A stretch of DNA of 64,000 bases from Acetatifactor aquisgranensis (GTDB lineage: Bacteria; Bacillota; Clostridia; Lachnospirales; Lachnospiraceae), in assembly GCF_943193215.1 (NCBI RefSeq), contig NZ_CALPDH010000011.1, positions 98,853 through 162,852 on the forward strand, written 5' to 3'. Shown piece by piece: positions 18,395-27,486 of the stretch (position 1 is its first letter; every line of letters begins with the position of its first letter). The notes under the pieces are model-generated. The model did not search any database. It was not told the origin of the DNA and saw nothing but the letters and a program-made list of their open reading frames with translations. A program made the position numbers and the translations under genes.

Positions 18395-18910
18395 TCAAGC
18401 TATCCCGAAAATCTGAAAGATTTTTTCACCCATCACATACCCTGCCCCTACGAACACGAAATTCCATATCAGGATCCCGCAGGCGGAGCTGACGATGTAT
18501 TTGGTCAGATTCATTTTAATGATGCCTGCCGGAATGGACACGATGGTGCGGATCATGGGAATCAGCTTCCCCAGGAACACACCGACGCATCCCTTTCTCC
18601 TGATCCATTCCAGGTTTTTCTCCAGAGCCTCTTTCTGTTTGGGAAATTTTCTAGTGTAGGCGTTCAGGAACAGCTCGCCGCCCTTACGCCCCAGCACATA
18701 CAGAGCCAGGCTTCCCGCAAGACCTGCCGCCACCGTTATCACCATCACCCAGAAAAAATTAATGTTCCCTCTGGATGCCATGATGCCCGAGAGCGGCATG
18801 ATAATCCCGGCAGGAAAGCCCGGAAGATTCAGATATTCCAGAAATACGATTACGAATATGGCGATTGCCCCGTATTTGGTAAAGTAAAAAGTAATTGACG
18901 ATAAATCCAT
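18395..18910 (-). CDS. DedA/SNARE-associated family membrane protein
   Basis: A 171-residue polytopic protein of the DedA family, whose members include lipid carrier (undecaprenyl phosphate, phosphatidylethanolamine) translocases. The family core GKLIPMIRTIVSIPAG is visible at about residues 113-128, with an upstream re-entrant segment (LEYLNLPGFPAG) and about four helices. It is short compared with 200-220-residue members but complete. It is probably the first gene of an envelope operon with the GT4 enzyme. Confidence 0.88.
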   Translation of the reverse strand: MDLSSITFYFTKYGAIAIFVIVFLEYLNLPGFPAGIIMPLSGIMASRGNINFFWVMVITVAAGLAGSLALYVLGRKGGELFLNAYTRKFPKQKEALEKNLEWIRRKGCVGVFLGKLIPMIRTIVSIPAGIIKMNLTKYIVSSACGILIWNFVFVGAGYVMGEKIFQIFGIA

Positions 18911-19116
18911 AGTTTTCCCTCCCGTTTCTCTCCTCAGCCGCCGGTTCCTTCAGGGGAGCAGGCTCCGCTTTTGTTAAGAATAGTATATGGAGGAAAAATA
19001 AATTGCAGGCGCAGAGTTTTCTCAAGAATTCCTAAAGATATTTTAAGGAAATAAAAAACAGTTCAATCTCCCTCTCCCGGATTCCCGTCCTCATTTTATT
19101 CTCGGGATAAGGCAGT

Positions 19117-19482
19117 GTGCTCCTGTTCAGGTCACTGTCAAACACAAGGCGTATGCGGATTATGTGGCCGAAGCAGATTGACACAAATGCCGTAAACTCT
19201 CAGGAGGCCCTTTATCTGAATATGCTCTCAGAAATCAACTATGCGTATCGGAATCCTGTCTTTTCTCTGAGAATACCGGCCGACAGAATGAATCTTAACT
19301 ACTCCTATGTCAGCCATGTTTTCGCAAAATACTGTAAGAGTTCTTTCCCTCAGTATCTCCGTTCGCTTCGGATTGAGACCGCAAAAAAATATCTGGAGTA
19401 CACAGATGATTCCATCTCTATCATTGCCAGCACATGGGGTGACGCCCGCCCATGGCGGCGCAGATATATTGCAAAATCTTGA
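19117..19482 (+). pseudogene. AraC-type regulator fragment
   Basis: A 121-residue open frame whose residues 50-107 match the first half of an AraC/XylS DNA-binding domain (NYSYVSHVFAKYCKSSFPQY, LRIETAKKYLEYTD). The expected second helix-turn-helix and its PxxYR end are missing: the frame turns into unrelated sequence after SISIIAS. The N-terminal 45 residues are unrecognisable. I read it as a decayed remnant. It is one of the few plus-strand genes in this half of the window. Confidence 0.65.
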
Positions 19483-19500
19483 ATGATATTTGTTTTCTCT

Positions 19501-19546
19501 GCATTAAAGAAACCCTCCTGAAATTCTCGGAGGGTTTCTTTAATGC
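19501..19546. terminator. Perfect 18-bp bidirectional terminator
   Basis: An exact 18-bp inverted repeat (19501-19518 and 19529-19546) with a 10-base loop, with A-rich and T-rich flanks within the stem. It lies between the ilvC stop (minus) and the AraC fragment stop (plus), so it can terminate both. Confidence 0.85.
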
Positions 19547-19567
19547 ACAACTGTATTTTTGAACTGA

Positions 19568-20587
19568 TTAGTTGTTGATCAGCTTGTCCTCTTCATTGTT
19601 CCAGCTGTAAAGCTTTCTGATCTCCTCGCCCACTTTCTCCGCTGGATGCTCGCCGGCCAGCTTTCTCATGGCCTTGAAGTGAACCTGTCTTCCGGCAGGA
19701 GACATATCAAGCAGGAATTCTTTCGCGAACGTTCCGTCCTGGATGTCGCTTAAGATCTTCTTCATAGCTTTCTTGGTCTCTTCGGTGATAATCTTGGGAC
19801 CGGTGATGTAGTCGCCATACTCGGCCGTATTGGAGATGGAATAGCGCATCCCGGCGAAACCGCTCTGGTAAATCAAATCTACGATGAGCTTCATCTCATG
19901 GATACACTCGAAGTAAGCGTTCCTCTCGTCATAGCCGGCCTCAACCAGTGTCTCGAAGCCTGCCTGCATCAGGGCGCAGACGCCGCCGCACAGCACGGCC
20001 TGCTCGCCGAAGAGATCTGTCTCGGTCTCGGTGCGGAAAGTAGTCTCCAGCACGCCTGCCCTTGCGCCGCCGATGCCCAGCGCATATGCCAGTGCGATAT
20101 CCTGTGCTTTGCCTGTGGCATCCTGCTCCACAGCAATCAGGCAGGGAACGCCCTTGCCCTCCTGGTACTCGCTTCTCACGGTATGTCCGGGTCCCTTGGG
20201 CGCGATCATGGTCACGTCCACATAGGCGGGCGGCACGATGCAGCCGAAATGGATATTGAATCCATGGGCGAACATCAGCATGTTGCCCTCCTCCAGGTTG
20301 GGCTCGATGTCTTTCTTGTAAAGGTCAGCCTGCTTCTCATCGTTGATCAGAATCATGATGATGTCGGCTTTCTTCGCGGCCTCCGCGGCGGTGAACACCT
20401 CGAAGCCCTGCTTCACTGCCTTGTCCCAGGACTTGGAGCCCTCATACAGACCGATGATCACATGGCATCCGGAATCCTTCAGGTTCAGCGCGTGCGCATG
20501 ACCCTGGCTGCCGTAGCCGATGATTGCGATAGTCTTTCCCTCTAACAGGGACAGATTGCAGTCTTCCTGATAAAAAATCTTTGCCAT
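19568..20587 (-). CDS. ilvC: Ketol-acid reductoisomerase
   Basis: Converts acetolactate or acetohydroxybutyrate to dihydroxy acids with NAD(P)H and Mg2+ in isoleucine/valine synthesis. The 339-residue length is that of class I KARI. The Rossmann motif GYGSQGHAHALN (24-35) and the C-terminal knotted domain are present. The start at 20587 (MAKIFYQEDC) is fixed by GGAGG nine bases upstream; the open frame extends 25 codons further without similarity. It is the last gene of the ilv run and ends at the 18-bp terminator. Confidence 0.96.
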   Translation of the reverse strand: MAKIFYQEDCNLSLLEGKTIAIIGYGSQGHAHALNLKDSGCHVIIGLYEGSKSWDKAVKQGFEVFTAAEAAKKADIIMILINDEKQADLYKKDIEPNLEEGNMLMFAHGFNIHFGCIVPPAYVDVTMIAPKGPGHTVRSEYQEGKGVPCLIAVEQDATGKAQDIALAYALGIGGARAGVLETTFRTETETDLFGEQAVLCGGVCALMQAGFETLVEAGYDERNAYFECIHEMKLIVDLIYQSGFAGMRYSISNTAEYGDYITGPKIITEETKKAMKKILSDIQDGTFAKEFLLDMSPAGRQVHFKAMRKLAGEHPAEKVGEEIRKLYSWNNEEDKLINN

Positions 20588-20693
20588 TTTACTTTTCCTC
20601 CATTTGGTTGTTTTATTCTTCCAGCCTAGGGAAAACAAGCTTTCCCTGAGTCGAAAATACATGTGTATTCAGCCCGTCAGCCGACTGACCCGG

Positions 20694-21194
20694 TCAGTCG
20701 AAGCGCACCACAGGCTCCGTTCCTCTCCCCAGCCCTGCTATGCCTGTCCGGGCCAGCTCCAGGATTTCGTATCCCTCCAGCAGACCGATAAAAGCGTCAA
20801 TCTTCTGCTGGTTGCCCGTCAGCTCAATCATCAGGCTCTCCGGTGCGATATCAATAATCTTCGCCCGGAAGATGTCCGCCACAGAGATGACTCCCTGCCT
20901 CTGTTCCGCGGTGGCGCGCACCTTGACCATAATCAGCTCCCGGTATACGCTCTTTTCCGGCTTCAGTTCCTTGATGTTCCGCACATCCTCCAGCTTGGCC
21001 ACCTGTTTCTCAATCTGCTCCAGAATCTCGTCGTCGCCGGAAGCCACAATCGTGATGCGGGTGATGCGGGAATCCGAGGTCACCCCTGCCGTAATGCTCT
21101 CCACATTATAGCCGCGCCTGGCGAAAAGCCCTGAAATCCGGCTCAGGACGCCGGATGTATTGTTGACCAGCAACTGGAACACTTTCTTCTGCAT
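20694..21194 (-). CDS. ilvN: Acetolactate synthase small (regulatory) subunit, copy 2
   Basis: A 166-residue ACT-domain protein that binds the catalytic subunit and gives feedback control by valine. It begins MQKKVFQLLVNNTSGVLSRI and has the ALS_ss C-terminal domain. The ATG at 21194 is preferred to the TTG at 21197. A second, divergent small subunit is encoded at 22092-22586 in the same run, with a single large subunit. It sits directly before ilvC. Confidence 0.93.
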   Translation of the reverse strand: MQKKVFQLLVNNTSGVLSRISGLFARRGYNVESITAGVTSDSRITRITIVASGDDEILEQIEKQVAKLEDVRNIKELKPEKSVYRELIMVKVRATAEQRQGVISVADIFRAKIIDIAPESLMIELTGNQQKIDAFIGLLEGYEILELARTGIAGLGRGTEPVVRFD

Positions 21195-21252
21195 CAAACC
21201 TCATCCTCTCTTTCTGACTCACTTATAATCCGCTCTTCTTTTGGTTTTCGTC

Positions 21253-21729
21253 TCACTCCAGCGGCTTCAATCCCTCGAACAGCTCGTCATAGCTTTTCAT
21301 GGTATGGCATCTGCCGTAGGACAATTCCCTGTCATCGCCATATTGCAGCAAAAAGCATTTGGCCAGTTCCTCCACCGTGACCTCCAATGTGACCATGAAC
21401 TGGGTGTAGGCGAAATGATAAGCACCGCTGCCCTCCTCATAGTTGGAGGTAATCAATGACTCCGTCACCTGATCCAAGGGATATAGCTTCAGATGCAGAA
21501 GCTCATGCACGATGACCTCCTCCAGATTTTCCTGTTTCGGATTCATGCCATTGAGCATCAGAACTGCTTTCTTATCCGTACAGTCCACTTTCAGGTCGCC
21601 GGTCTTCTGAAAGGAGGATTCCATGACGATTTCCAGCTTCACGTCCCAGCTTTCCTCCAAGCGCAGAATCCTGCGCCATTTTTGCAGCAGCTCATTCAGC
21701 CGCATTTCTGCGGAATGCATTTCTTCCAT
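21253..21729 (-). CDS. Small HExxH putative metallopeptidase-like protein
   Basis: A 158-residue protein of unknown role. It has VIVHELLHLKLYP, with H75, E76 and H79 as a HExxH zinc-site candidate, in a mostly acidic, soluble protein without signal peptide; it resembles SprT/minigluzincin-type folds but I cannot assign a family. The first codons come from the MEEMHS 18-bp element; MRLNELL at residue 9 looks like an older natural start. AAGGAGA lies ten bases before the ATG at 21729, and a TTG at 21735 is closer. It sits between the two acetolactate synthase small-subunit genes. Confidence 0.75.
   Translation of the reverse strand: MEEMHSAEMRLNELLQKWRRILRLEESWDVKLEIVMESSFQKTGDLKVDCTDKKAVLMLNGMNPKQENLEEVIVHELLHLKLYPLDQVTESLITSNYEEGSGAYHFAYTQFMVTLEVTVEELAKCFLLQYGDDRELSYGRCHTMKSYDELFEGLKPLE
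21712..21729 (-). repeat. MEEMHS 18-bp element, copy 2
   Basis: Identical over 18 bases to 1497-1514 and again placed exactly at a start codon, in frame, in an unrelated gene. Confidence 0.8.
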
Positions 21730-21856
21730 CTTCAAGACATCTCCTTCTTAAAATTCCTCCGCTATCATAACAAGTTCCGGACTAAATGTCAACACTAACG
21801 CTCATCCCGCGAAGCATCCCACGAAAACATCGACTTATCCAAGCTTTCCTATCATC

Positions 21857-22074
21857 CTAAGACACCGGGGCGTCCTCCCCTGAAAGCGCCTGCCTGAAAG
21901 CCTGCAGCTTCTCCGTCGCTCTATAGGTGATACCAACTCCGTCCTGTCCAAGTACCTCTTCAATGATGTACTGCCCTGCCAGCTTAATATAGGCATCCAG
22001 GCTGGCCCCTCCACGAAATCCATGACATAATAGGCCGTCTGGTTCTCCCCGAAGCAGCTGTGTATCCATTCAGC
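21857..22074 (-). pseudogene. Scrambled Ser/Thr protein kinase relic
   Basis: On the minus strand, translation from 22074 gives SCFGENQTAYYVMDFVEG, a kinase subdomain V (hinge) signature. After a one-base frameshift in a G-run near 22005 it continues as SLDAYIKLAG and then YIIEEVLGQDGVGITYRAT, which is the glycine-rich ATP loop normally found at the N-terminus. The two kinase pieces are therefore in the wrong order, and the catalytic loop is absent. It cannot encode a working kinase. It sits between the two ilv small-subunit genes. Confidence 0.7.
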
Positions 22075-22091
22075 CTATCCTTCAAAAGCCG

Positions 22092-22586
22092 TCAGCCCTC
22101 GTCATTCTCCGCGCACTTGGAGAGCGCCACCGTTCCGGTGCGGGCCACCTCCACGATGCTGATGGTCTGGAGCATCTTGATCATGAGCTTTATCTTCTCC
22201 GGCTCGTCGCAGATCTGGATCATCATGAAATGCTTGGACATATCCACGATCTGGGCCTTCATGATCTCACACAGCTCCATGATCTCCCGGCGGTTGCCCT
22301 TGTTGTATCTGATTTTGATAAGCATCAGCTCCCTGGCGATGCACTGCTGCTCCGCGAAGGTCTTCACCTTGATGACGTCCAGCTTCTTGTTCAGCTGCTT
22401 CTCTATCTGCTCGATGGTGCGCTCGTCCCCACTGCTGACGATGGTCATGCAGGACACGTCGCTGTTGTCCGTCTCTCCCACCACAAGGCTGTCTATGTTG
22501 AAGCAGCGCCTGGCAAACAGGCCCGCCACCTTGCCCAGTACACCGGAACGGTTCTCCACCAGTACAGAATATATTCTTTTCTTCAT
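22092..22586 (-). CDS. ilvH: Acetolactate synthase small (regulatory) subunit, copy 1
   Basis: A 164-residue ACT-domain protein (RIYSVLVENRSGVLGKVAGL at the N-terminus) with the regulatory-subunit C-terminal domain. It follows ilvB by 27 bases and is the likely primary partner of the catalytic subunit. It differs clearly from the paralogue at 20694-21194, for example SLVVGETDNSDVSCMT against SITAGVTSDSRITRIT, so the two are old duplicates, not a recent copy. Confidence 0.93.
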   Translation of the reverse strand: MKKRIYSVLVENRSGVLGKVAGLFARRCFNIDSLVVGETDNSDVSCMTIVSSGDERTIEQIEKQLNKKLDVIKVKTFAEQQCIARELMLIKIRYNKGNRREIMELCEIMKAQIVDMSKHFMMIQICDEPEKIKLMIKMLQTISIVEVARTGTVALSKCAENDEG

Positions 22587-22613
22587 AAAATATCCTCCTA
22601 TCCCAGTCCCTGT

Positions 22614-24227
22614 CTATACCAGATCCATAGGGTCGATCACGCATTCCAGCAGCATGGACTCATCCTTTTCCAGGAATGCCTCTATGGTCTCGTCACATTT
22701 CTCCATGCTCTCCAGCCGCAGGAACGGAATGCCGTAAGCCGCGGAAAGCTTCTCCAGATCCGGGCTCCCGGACAGGTCTACCACGGAATACTGGTCCTGA
22801 TAGGTGAAATGCTGGTACTGGCGCACCATGCCGAGATAATTGTTCTTCAGCACCACGATTTTCACAGGGATATGGTGCTGGCACATGGTGGCCAGCTCCA
22901 TCATGGACATCTGGAAAGAACCGTCCCCGCAGACCGCCACAACCTGTCTGTCTGGCTCAGCCACTTTCACGCCCATGGCGGCAGGAATGGAATAGCCCAT
23001 GGTGCCCATGCCGCCTGTGGTGAAGAATTTCCCATTCCGCACTTTCACATAGCCGCAGGACCAAATCTGGTTCTGCCCCACATCCGCCACATAGACCGCG
23101 TCCTCCTGCATCTTCTCCGTGAGCCGCATGATGAATGCCGCGGGATCCACATAGGCAGGATCAGGATTGCGCTTCGCAGCCATTGTCCGCCGGTAGCCTT
23201 TCAGTGTCTCTATCCATTCCCCGCAATTACAGGAGAATTCCTCATTCTTCAAATCCTCAAAGATGTGTTTTGCGTCCCCTACCAGCGGGATGGTGGGGCC
23301 CGCATTCTTGCCGATTTCCGCAGGATCCACGTCGATGTGCACCAGCACCTTATTCCGGGTGATCATGTCCGGCTGGTTCACCGCCCGGTCAGCCACTCTC
23401 GCTCCCACCATAATCAGCAGATCCGACTCATTCATGGCCCGGTTGGCATAGGCTTTCCCATTATTCCCCACCATCCTGAAATACAGAGGATGGTCCGTAG
23501 GCATGACGCCGATTCCCATCATAGTGGACACCACAGGGATATTGTGGGCCTCCGCGAATAGGCGCAGTTCCTCCTCCGCTCCGCTTAAGAGCACCCCGCC
23601 TCCGGCGCAGATAATGGGGCGCTTGGCTTTCTCCAGCTCCTTTACCACCTTTTTGATCTGCACTGCATTTCCTTTGACCGTAGGCTTATAGGTGCGCAGA
23701 GAGACTGTCTCCGGGTATTTGAACTTGCTGATAGTGGCATTCTGGATATCGATGGGCACATCGATGAGAACGGGCCCCCGTCTGCCGGTATTCGCAATAT
23801 GGAATGCTTCCTTGAATACTCTGGGGATGTCATTCACATTTTTCACCAGGTAGCTGTATTTCACAAAGGATTCCACCGCCCCCGTGATATCCGCCTCCTG
23901 GAACACATCACTGCCCAGAAGCTCGCTGTTCACCTGGCCGGTGATGCAGATCAGCGGAATGCTGTCCGCAAAGGCCGTGGCGATGCCTGTGATTACATTG
24001 GTGGCTCCCGGGCCGGAAGTGACCGCGCACACCCCGGGCTTTCCCGTGATTCTGGACACGCCGTTGGCCGCATGGGCCGCATTCTGCTCCGTGCGGATCA
24101 GAATCGTCCGGATGTCCGACTCCAGGATACTGTTGTAAAAAGGGCAAATGGCTACGCCGGGATACCCGAACACCGTTGTGACCCCTTCTTCCTCCAAACA
24201 TTTGACAATGGCATCTGCACCTATCAT
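22614..24227 (-). CDS. ilvB: Acetolactate synthase large subunit
   Basis: The thiamine-diphosphate enzyme that condenses pyruvate to acetolactate or, with 2-ketobutyrate, to acetohydroxybutyrate. The 537-residue protein has catalytic E47 (IRTEQNAAHAANG) and the TPP motif GDGSFQMSMMELATM with NNYLGMVRQ. The start at 24227 (MIGADAIVKC) follows AGGAGGAAAATAC; the open frame extends 34 codons further without similarity. It heads the ilvB-ilvH-ilvN-ilvC run. I see no clear T-box or leader peptide in the 98 bases upstream. Confidence 0.95.
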   Translation of the reverse strand: MIGADAIVKCLEEEGVTTVFGYPGVAICPFYNSILESDIRTILIRTEQNAAHAANGVSRITGKPGVCAVTSGPGATNVITGIATAFADSIPLICITGQVNSELLGSDVFQEADITGAVESFVKYSYLVKNVNDIPRVFKEAFHIANTGRRGPVLIDVPIDIQNATISKFKYPETVSLRTYKPTVKGNAVQIKKVVKELEKAKRPIICAGGGVLLSGAEEELRLFAEAHNIPVVSTMMGIGVMPTDHPLYFRMVGNNGKAYANRAMNESDLLIMVGARVADRAVNQPDMITRNKVLVHIDVDPAEIGKNAGPTIPLVGDAKHIFEDLKNEEFSCNCGEWIETLKGYRRTMAAKRNPDPAYVDPAAFIMRLTEKMQEDAVYVADVGQNQIWSCGYVKVRNGKFFTTGGMGTMGYSIPAAMGVKVAEPDRQVVAVCGDGSFQMSMMELATMCQHHIPVKIVVLKNNYLGMVRQYQHFTYQDQYSVVDLSGSPDLEKLSAAYGIPFLRLESMEKCDETIEAFLEKDESMLLECVIDPMDLV

Positions 24228-24325
24228 GTATTTTCCTCCTCTATTCTCGTGATGCGAAACTGTCCGGAATACATACCGCAATTCTTTCTTTTCATTTGTC
24301 CGATATTTCTGTCGGCAATGATATA

Positions 24326-24706
24326 TCAATCAGGGTGCCTATCAAATCCCAGGTATCTCGTTCCTTGAAAGCTCAATCTGCCCCTGTCTCCCTCCGCCAG
24401 CATCCCATATTCAGAACCGCTCAGGTGAAATTCCATCCTGTCGCCGCTCTCCACCTCAAAGGTAACATAATAGGATGTGGAGGAAGATGTATGGCATCCA
24501 TAATCCCCGGCCGCTCCTGTATGGTGATGATGCACAGATGTTCTCCGCGAGACGACCCTGGCTTCCACCGCCAGCCTGGGAGACTGATTATTCTTGCTCC
24601 ACTGGCCGATACCCCGCACGATAGTCAAAACAAACATACCGAGTATCAGAACAAACACCAGAATGAAAAATACTTCAAAAAGACCGCTGCTGAAAAAGAA
24701 TCCCAT
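24326..24706 (-). CDS. DUF2500 family membrane protein
   Basis: A 126-residue protein with one N-terminal helix (about 8-32) and an extracytoplasmic or cytoplasmic beta domain ending in YYVTFEVESGDRMEFHLSGS and GRLSFQGTRYLGFDR, the DUF2500 hallmark. Function unknown. A GGAGG site lies six bases before the ATG. It lies between metH and ilvB in the same direction; a functional link is not evident. Confidence 0.85.
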   Translation of the reverse strand: MGFFFSSGLFEVFFILVFVLILGMFVLTIVRGIGQWSKNNQSPRLAVEARVVSRRTSVHHHHTGAAGDYGCHTSSSTSYYVTFEVESGDRMEFHLSGSEYGMLAEGDRGRLSFQGTRYLGFDRHPD

Positions 24707-24740
24707 GGCAACCTCCTACATCGTTCTGGTTCAAAGCCCT

Positions 24741-27287
24741 TTACTGCACAAGCCGCCTGGCAAGCCTGACTGCCTCCGCCGCGTCTGCAGAATAGCCGTC
24801 CGCGCCGATTTCATCTGCATACTCCTGCGTGATGACCGCGCCTCCAATCATAATCTTTGCGTCCACATGCTCTTCCTTTGCGTAAGCGATGACTTCCCGC
24901 ATGCGCTGCATGGTGGTGGTCATCAGAGCCGACAGTGCGATGATTTTCGCACCGTTCTCTCTGGCGGCGCGGATGATTTCCTCCTTGGGCACATCCTTGC
25001 CCAGATCGATGACTTTAAAGCCGTAGTTCTTCAGCATCAGCGCCACCAGATTCTTTCCGATATCATGGATATCCCCTTCCACGGTGGCGATGACGACTAC
25101 AGGCATGTCATCACCCTCTGTCGCTTTTAGCAGAAGCGGCTCCAGAATCTCGATAGCGTTCTTCATGGCCTCCGCGCTGGCAATCAGCTGCGGGAGGAAA
25201 TATCTCCCCTTGTCGAACAGCTCGCCCACCTCATTGATGGCCGGCAGCAGCACTTCATGGAGCAGCGCCTGCGCCTCTTCCCCCTGCCTGATGGCATCTT
25301 TGGTCTGCTGCGCGATACCGGCGCGGTTGCCCTTGAGGACGGAATTGTACAGCGTTCTCCGGCAGGCGTTCTCTGCTTTCGTCACGGATGGCTTATCTTC
25401 CGCCTTTTCTCTTCCCGGCTTTCCTCCCCCATCCTTACCCGCTTCCGGCAAAGAGGCGATATCCCGGCAGTCAGAAATCTGATGGACTGCGTTTTGGCAT
25501 GTGTCTCGCTTCGACACTGCCTTTTCCCTCTTTTCGGCTAACGTGCCTGCATATTCGATATAACGTATATCCGCCTCTTCTTTTGCGAGCAGCAGATCCG
25601 AGGCAAAAACGCAGCTGACCAGCAGTTCCTGTGAGGGATTGGCGATGGCCATGGTCAGCCCCTCCCTGACAGCCATGGTCAGGAAAGCCGCATTGACATA
25701 TCCCCTCTCCGGCATGCCAAAGGAAATGTTGGACAGGCCGCAGATTGTGGCAAGCCCTCTCTCCTTACAATAGCGGATAGTCTCCAGCGTCTCCAGCGCC
25801 GCTTTCCTGTTGGCGCCTACGGTAGACACAAGGCCGTCCACGATGACATCCTCTTTCTTAAACCCAAGGGAATACGCCCTCTCCAGCACGGTCTCTATGA
25901 TATGTATCTTTTCTTCCAGGCTCTTTGGCAGTCCCTCGTCCGAAAGAGGCAGCAGAATGAACATGGCGCCATATTTCTTCACGATGGGCAGAAGCTTCTC
26001 GAATTTCTCCGCCTCCAGCGAAACCGAATTCACCAGCGCCCTGCCGGGATAATGACGCAGCGCCGCCTCCAGTACGTCCACATGGCTGGAATCTATGGAG
26101 AGCGGCAGATGGCATACGCCTCCTACCTCCTCCAGCGCCCGCAGCATGGTCTCCTTCTCGTCGATGCCGCTCATACCCATGTTCACATCCAGAATCTGCG
26201 CGCCGCTTCTCTCCTGTTCCTCCGCGTACTCCGTCACCTTGTCGAAAACCCCTTCCCGCAGCTGTGCCTGCAGAAGCTTCTTGCCTGTGGGGTTGATGCG
26301 CTCCCCTACAATCAGGAAATTGCCGTCCAGACCGAAAGCGACTGTCCTGCGCTCTGAGGCGAGATAGCGCATCCCTTTGCTTTTTCCAGTCCTTTCAGGA
26401 ACAGAGCCTGTCCCAAAACATGCATGGAGCTTTTCTATATATTCCGGCGTCGTCCCGCAGCATCCGCCCAAAACAGAAGCGCCTGCCGCCGCCAGTATCT
26501 TCATCTCTTCCACAAAGGTATCCGCATCCATATCATAACAGGTGCGCCTGTCTTTGTCCAGAACAGGCAGTCCCGCATTGGGCTTGGCGATGACGGGAAC
26601 CTCCACACAGGAGACCATGTCCGCGATTACCTGTTCCATATGGGCCGGGCCCGTGGAACAATTGGCCCCGATGGCCGCAGCGCCCAGAGATTCCAGCACG
26701 ATGGCCGCCGTCTTCGCATCCGTTCCGTACAATGTCCTTCCGTTCGCCTCAAAGGTCATGGTCACCATCACCGGCAGGTCACAGACCTCCTTAGCCGCAA
26801 TCAGCGCCGCCCTGGCCTCCGCCAGGCTCATCATGGTCTCCACCACCAGCAGATCCACTCCTGCGTCCCGCAGAGCCGTTATCTGCTCCTTATAGACATC
26901 TATCAGCTCCTCCAGTTCCATCTCACCGACAGGAGAGAGCTGCCCTCCCGTCATGGTCAGATCCCCGGCCAAGTACACCGGCCTGCCTGCCTCCAAAGCC
27001 GCCTGTCTGGAAATGGAGACAAGTCCCTTTATCATGGGCTCAAGCCTGTCCGCCAGCCCATAGTCCGCCAGCTTGATCCTGTTGGCTGTAAAGGTGGGCA
27101 CATACAGGATGTCCGTGCCTGCAGCCACATACTGCCTCTGGAGATTGCACATCACATCCGGATGCTCCAGAATCCACTGCTCCGGGCACACTCCGGAGGG
27201 CATGCCTGCCCTGACCAGATTGGAGCCTGTAGCTCCGTCCAGGTATATGTATGATTTTGCGATAGCCTCAAATTCTTTTTTTGTCAT
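24741..27287 (-). CDS. metH: Cobalamin-dependent methionine synthase (short clostridial form)
   Basis: Transfers a methyl group from methyl-tetrahydrofolate through cobalamin to homocysteine. Domain order over 848 residues: homocysteine domain (1-295; zinc ligands C210, C276, C277), pterin-binding domain (about 320-585; ERINPTGKK, LDVNMG), cobalamin cap (about 640-720) and B12 domain with the ligand H741 (GDIHDIGKN). The C-terminal SAM-binding reactivation domain is absent, as is usual in clostridia that use a separate reactivating protein. A roughly 50-residue Lys/Gly/Asp-rich insertion (about 587-640) sits between the pterin and cap domains. No B12 or SAM riboswitch is evident upstream. Confidence 0.93.
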   Translation of the reverse strand: MTKKEFEAIAKSYIYLDGATGSNLVRAGMPSGVCPEQWILEHPDVMCNLQRQYVAAGTDILYVPTFTANRIKLADYGLADRLEPMIKGLVSISRQAALEAGRPVYLAGDLTMTGGQLSPVGEMELEELIDVYKEQITALRDAGVDLLVVETMMSLAEARAALIAAKEVCDLPVMVTMTFEANGRTLYGTDAKTAAIVLESLGAAAIGANCSTGPAHMEQVIADMVSCVEVPVIAKPNAGLPVLDKDRRTCYDMDADTFVEEMKILAAAGASVLGGCCGTTPEYIEKLHACFGTGSVPERTGKSKGMRYLASERRTVAFGLDGNFLIVGERINPTGKKLLQAQLREGVFDKVTEYAEEQERSGAQILDVNMGMSGIDEKETMLRALEEVGGVCHLPLSIDSSHVDVLEAALRHYPGRALVNSVSLEAEKFEKLLPIVKKYGAMFILLPLSDEGLPKSLEEKIHIIETVLERAYSLGFKKEDVIVDGLVSTVGANRKAALETLETIRYCKERGLATICGLSNISFGMPERGYVNAAFLTMAVREGLTMAIANPSQELLVSCVFASDLLLAKEEADIRYIEYAGTLAEKREKAVSKRDTCQNAVHQISDCRDIASLPEAGKDGGGKPGREKAEDKPSVTKAENACRRTLYNSVLKGNRAGIAQQTKDAIRQGEEAQALLHEVLLPAINEVGELFDKGRYFLPQLIASAEAMKNAIEILEPLLLKATEGDDMPVVVIATVEGDIHDIGKNLVALMLKNYGFKVIDLGKDVPKEEIIRAARENGAKIIALSALMTTTMQRMREVIAYAKEEHVDAKIMIGGAVITQEYADEIGADGYSADAAEAVRLARRLVQ

Positions 27288-27347
27288 AGTATCCTCGATC
27301 CTGCTGTCTGTTCCTGCATCTTATATCCTCTGAAAATCTTAACCTTT

Positions 27348-27377
27348 ATCATACCACAGACATAATTTAATCGTAAA
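27348..27377 (-). promoter_or_regulatory. Probable promoter for metH
   Basis: On the minus strand, TTTACG (27372-27377) and TATGAT (27348-27353) are 18 bases apart, about 60 bases upstream of metH, in an AT-rich gap shared with the divergent lipoprotein gene. Confidence 0.45.
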
Positions 27378-27486
27378 GGGGTGGATTTATCCAATTTAGC
27401 AATAAAAACGGTTGCGGAAATAGGCAAAATATGGTAAGTTGGAAGAGTATTTTGTTTAAAAGGCATGAAAACGGAGGTCAAATCAA

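Noticed and set aside
19350..19550. Minus-strand small gene opposite the AraC fragment
   Set aside because: It reads through the terminator hairpin and mirrors the plus-strand frame; no ribosome site or similarity.
24228..24325. T-box or leader peptide controlling ilvB
   Set aside because: The gap is under 100 bases and lacks a T-box TGG sequence and a run of branched-chain codons.
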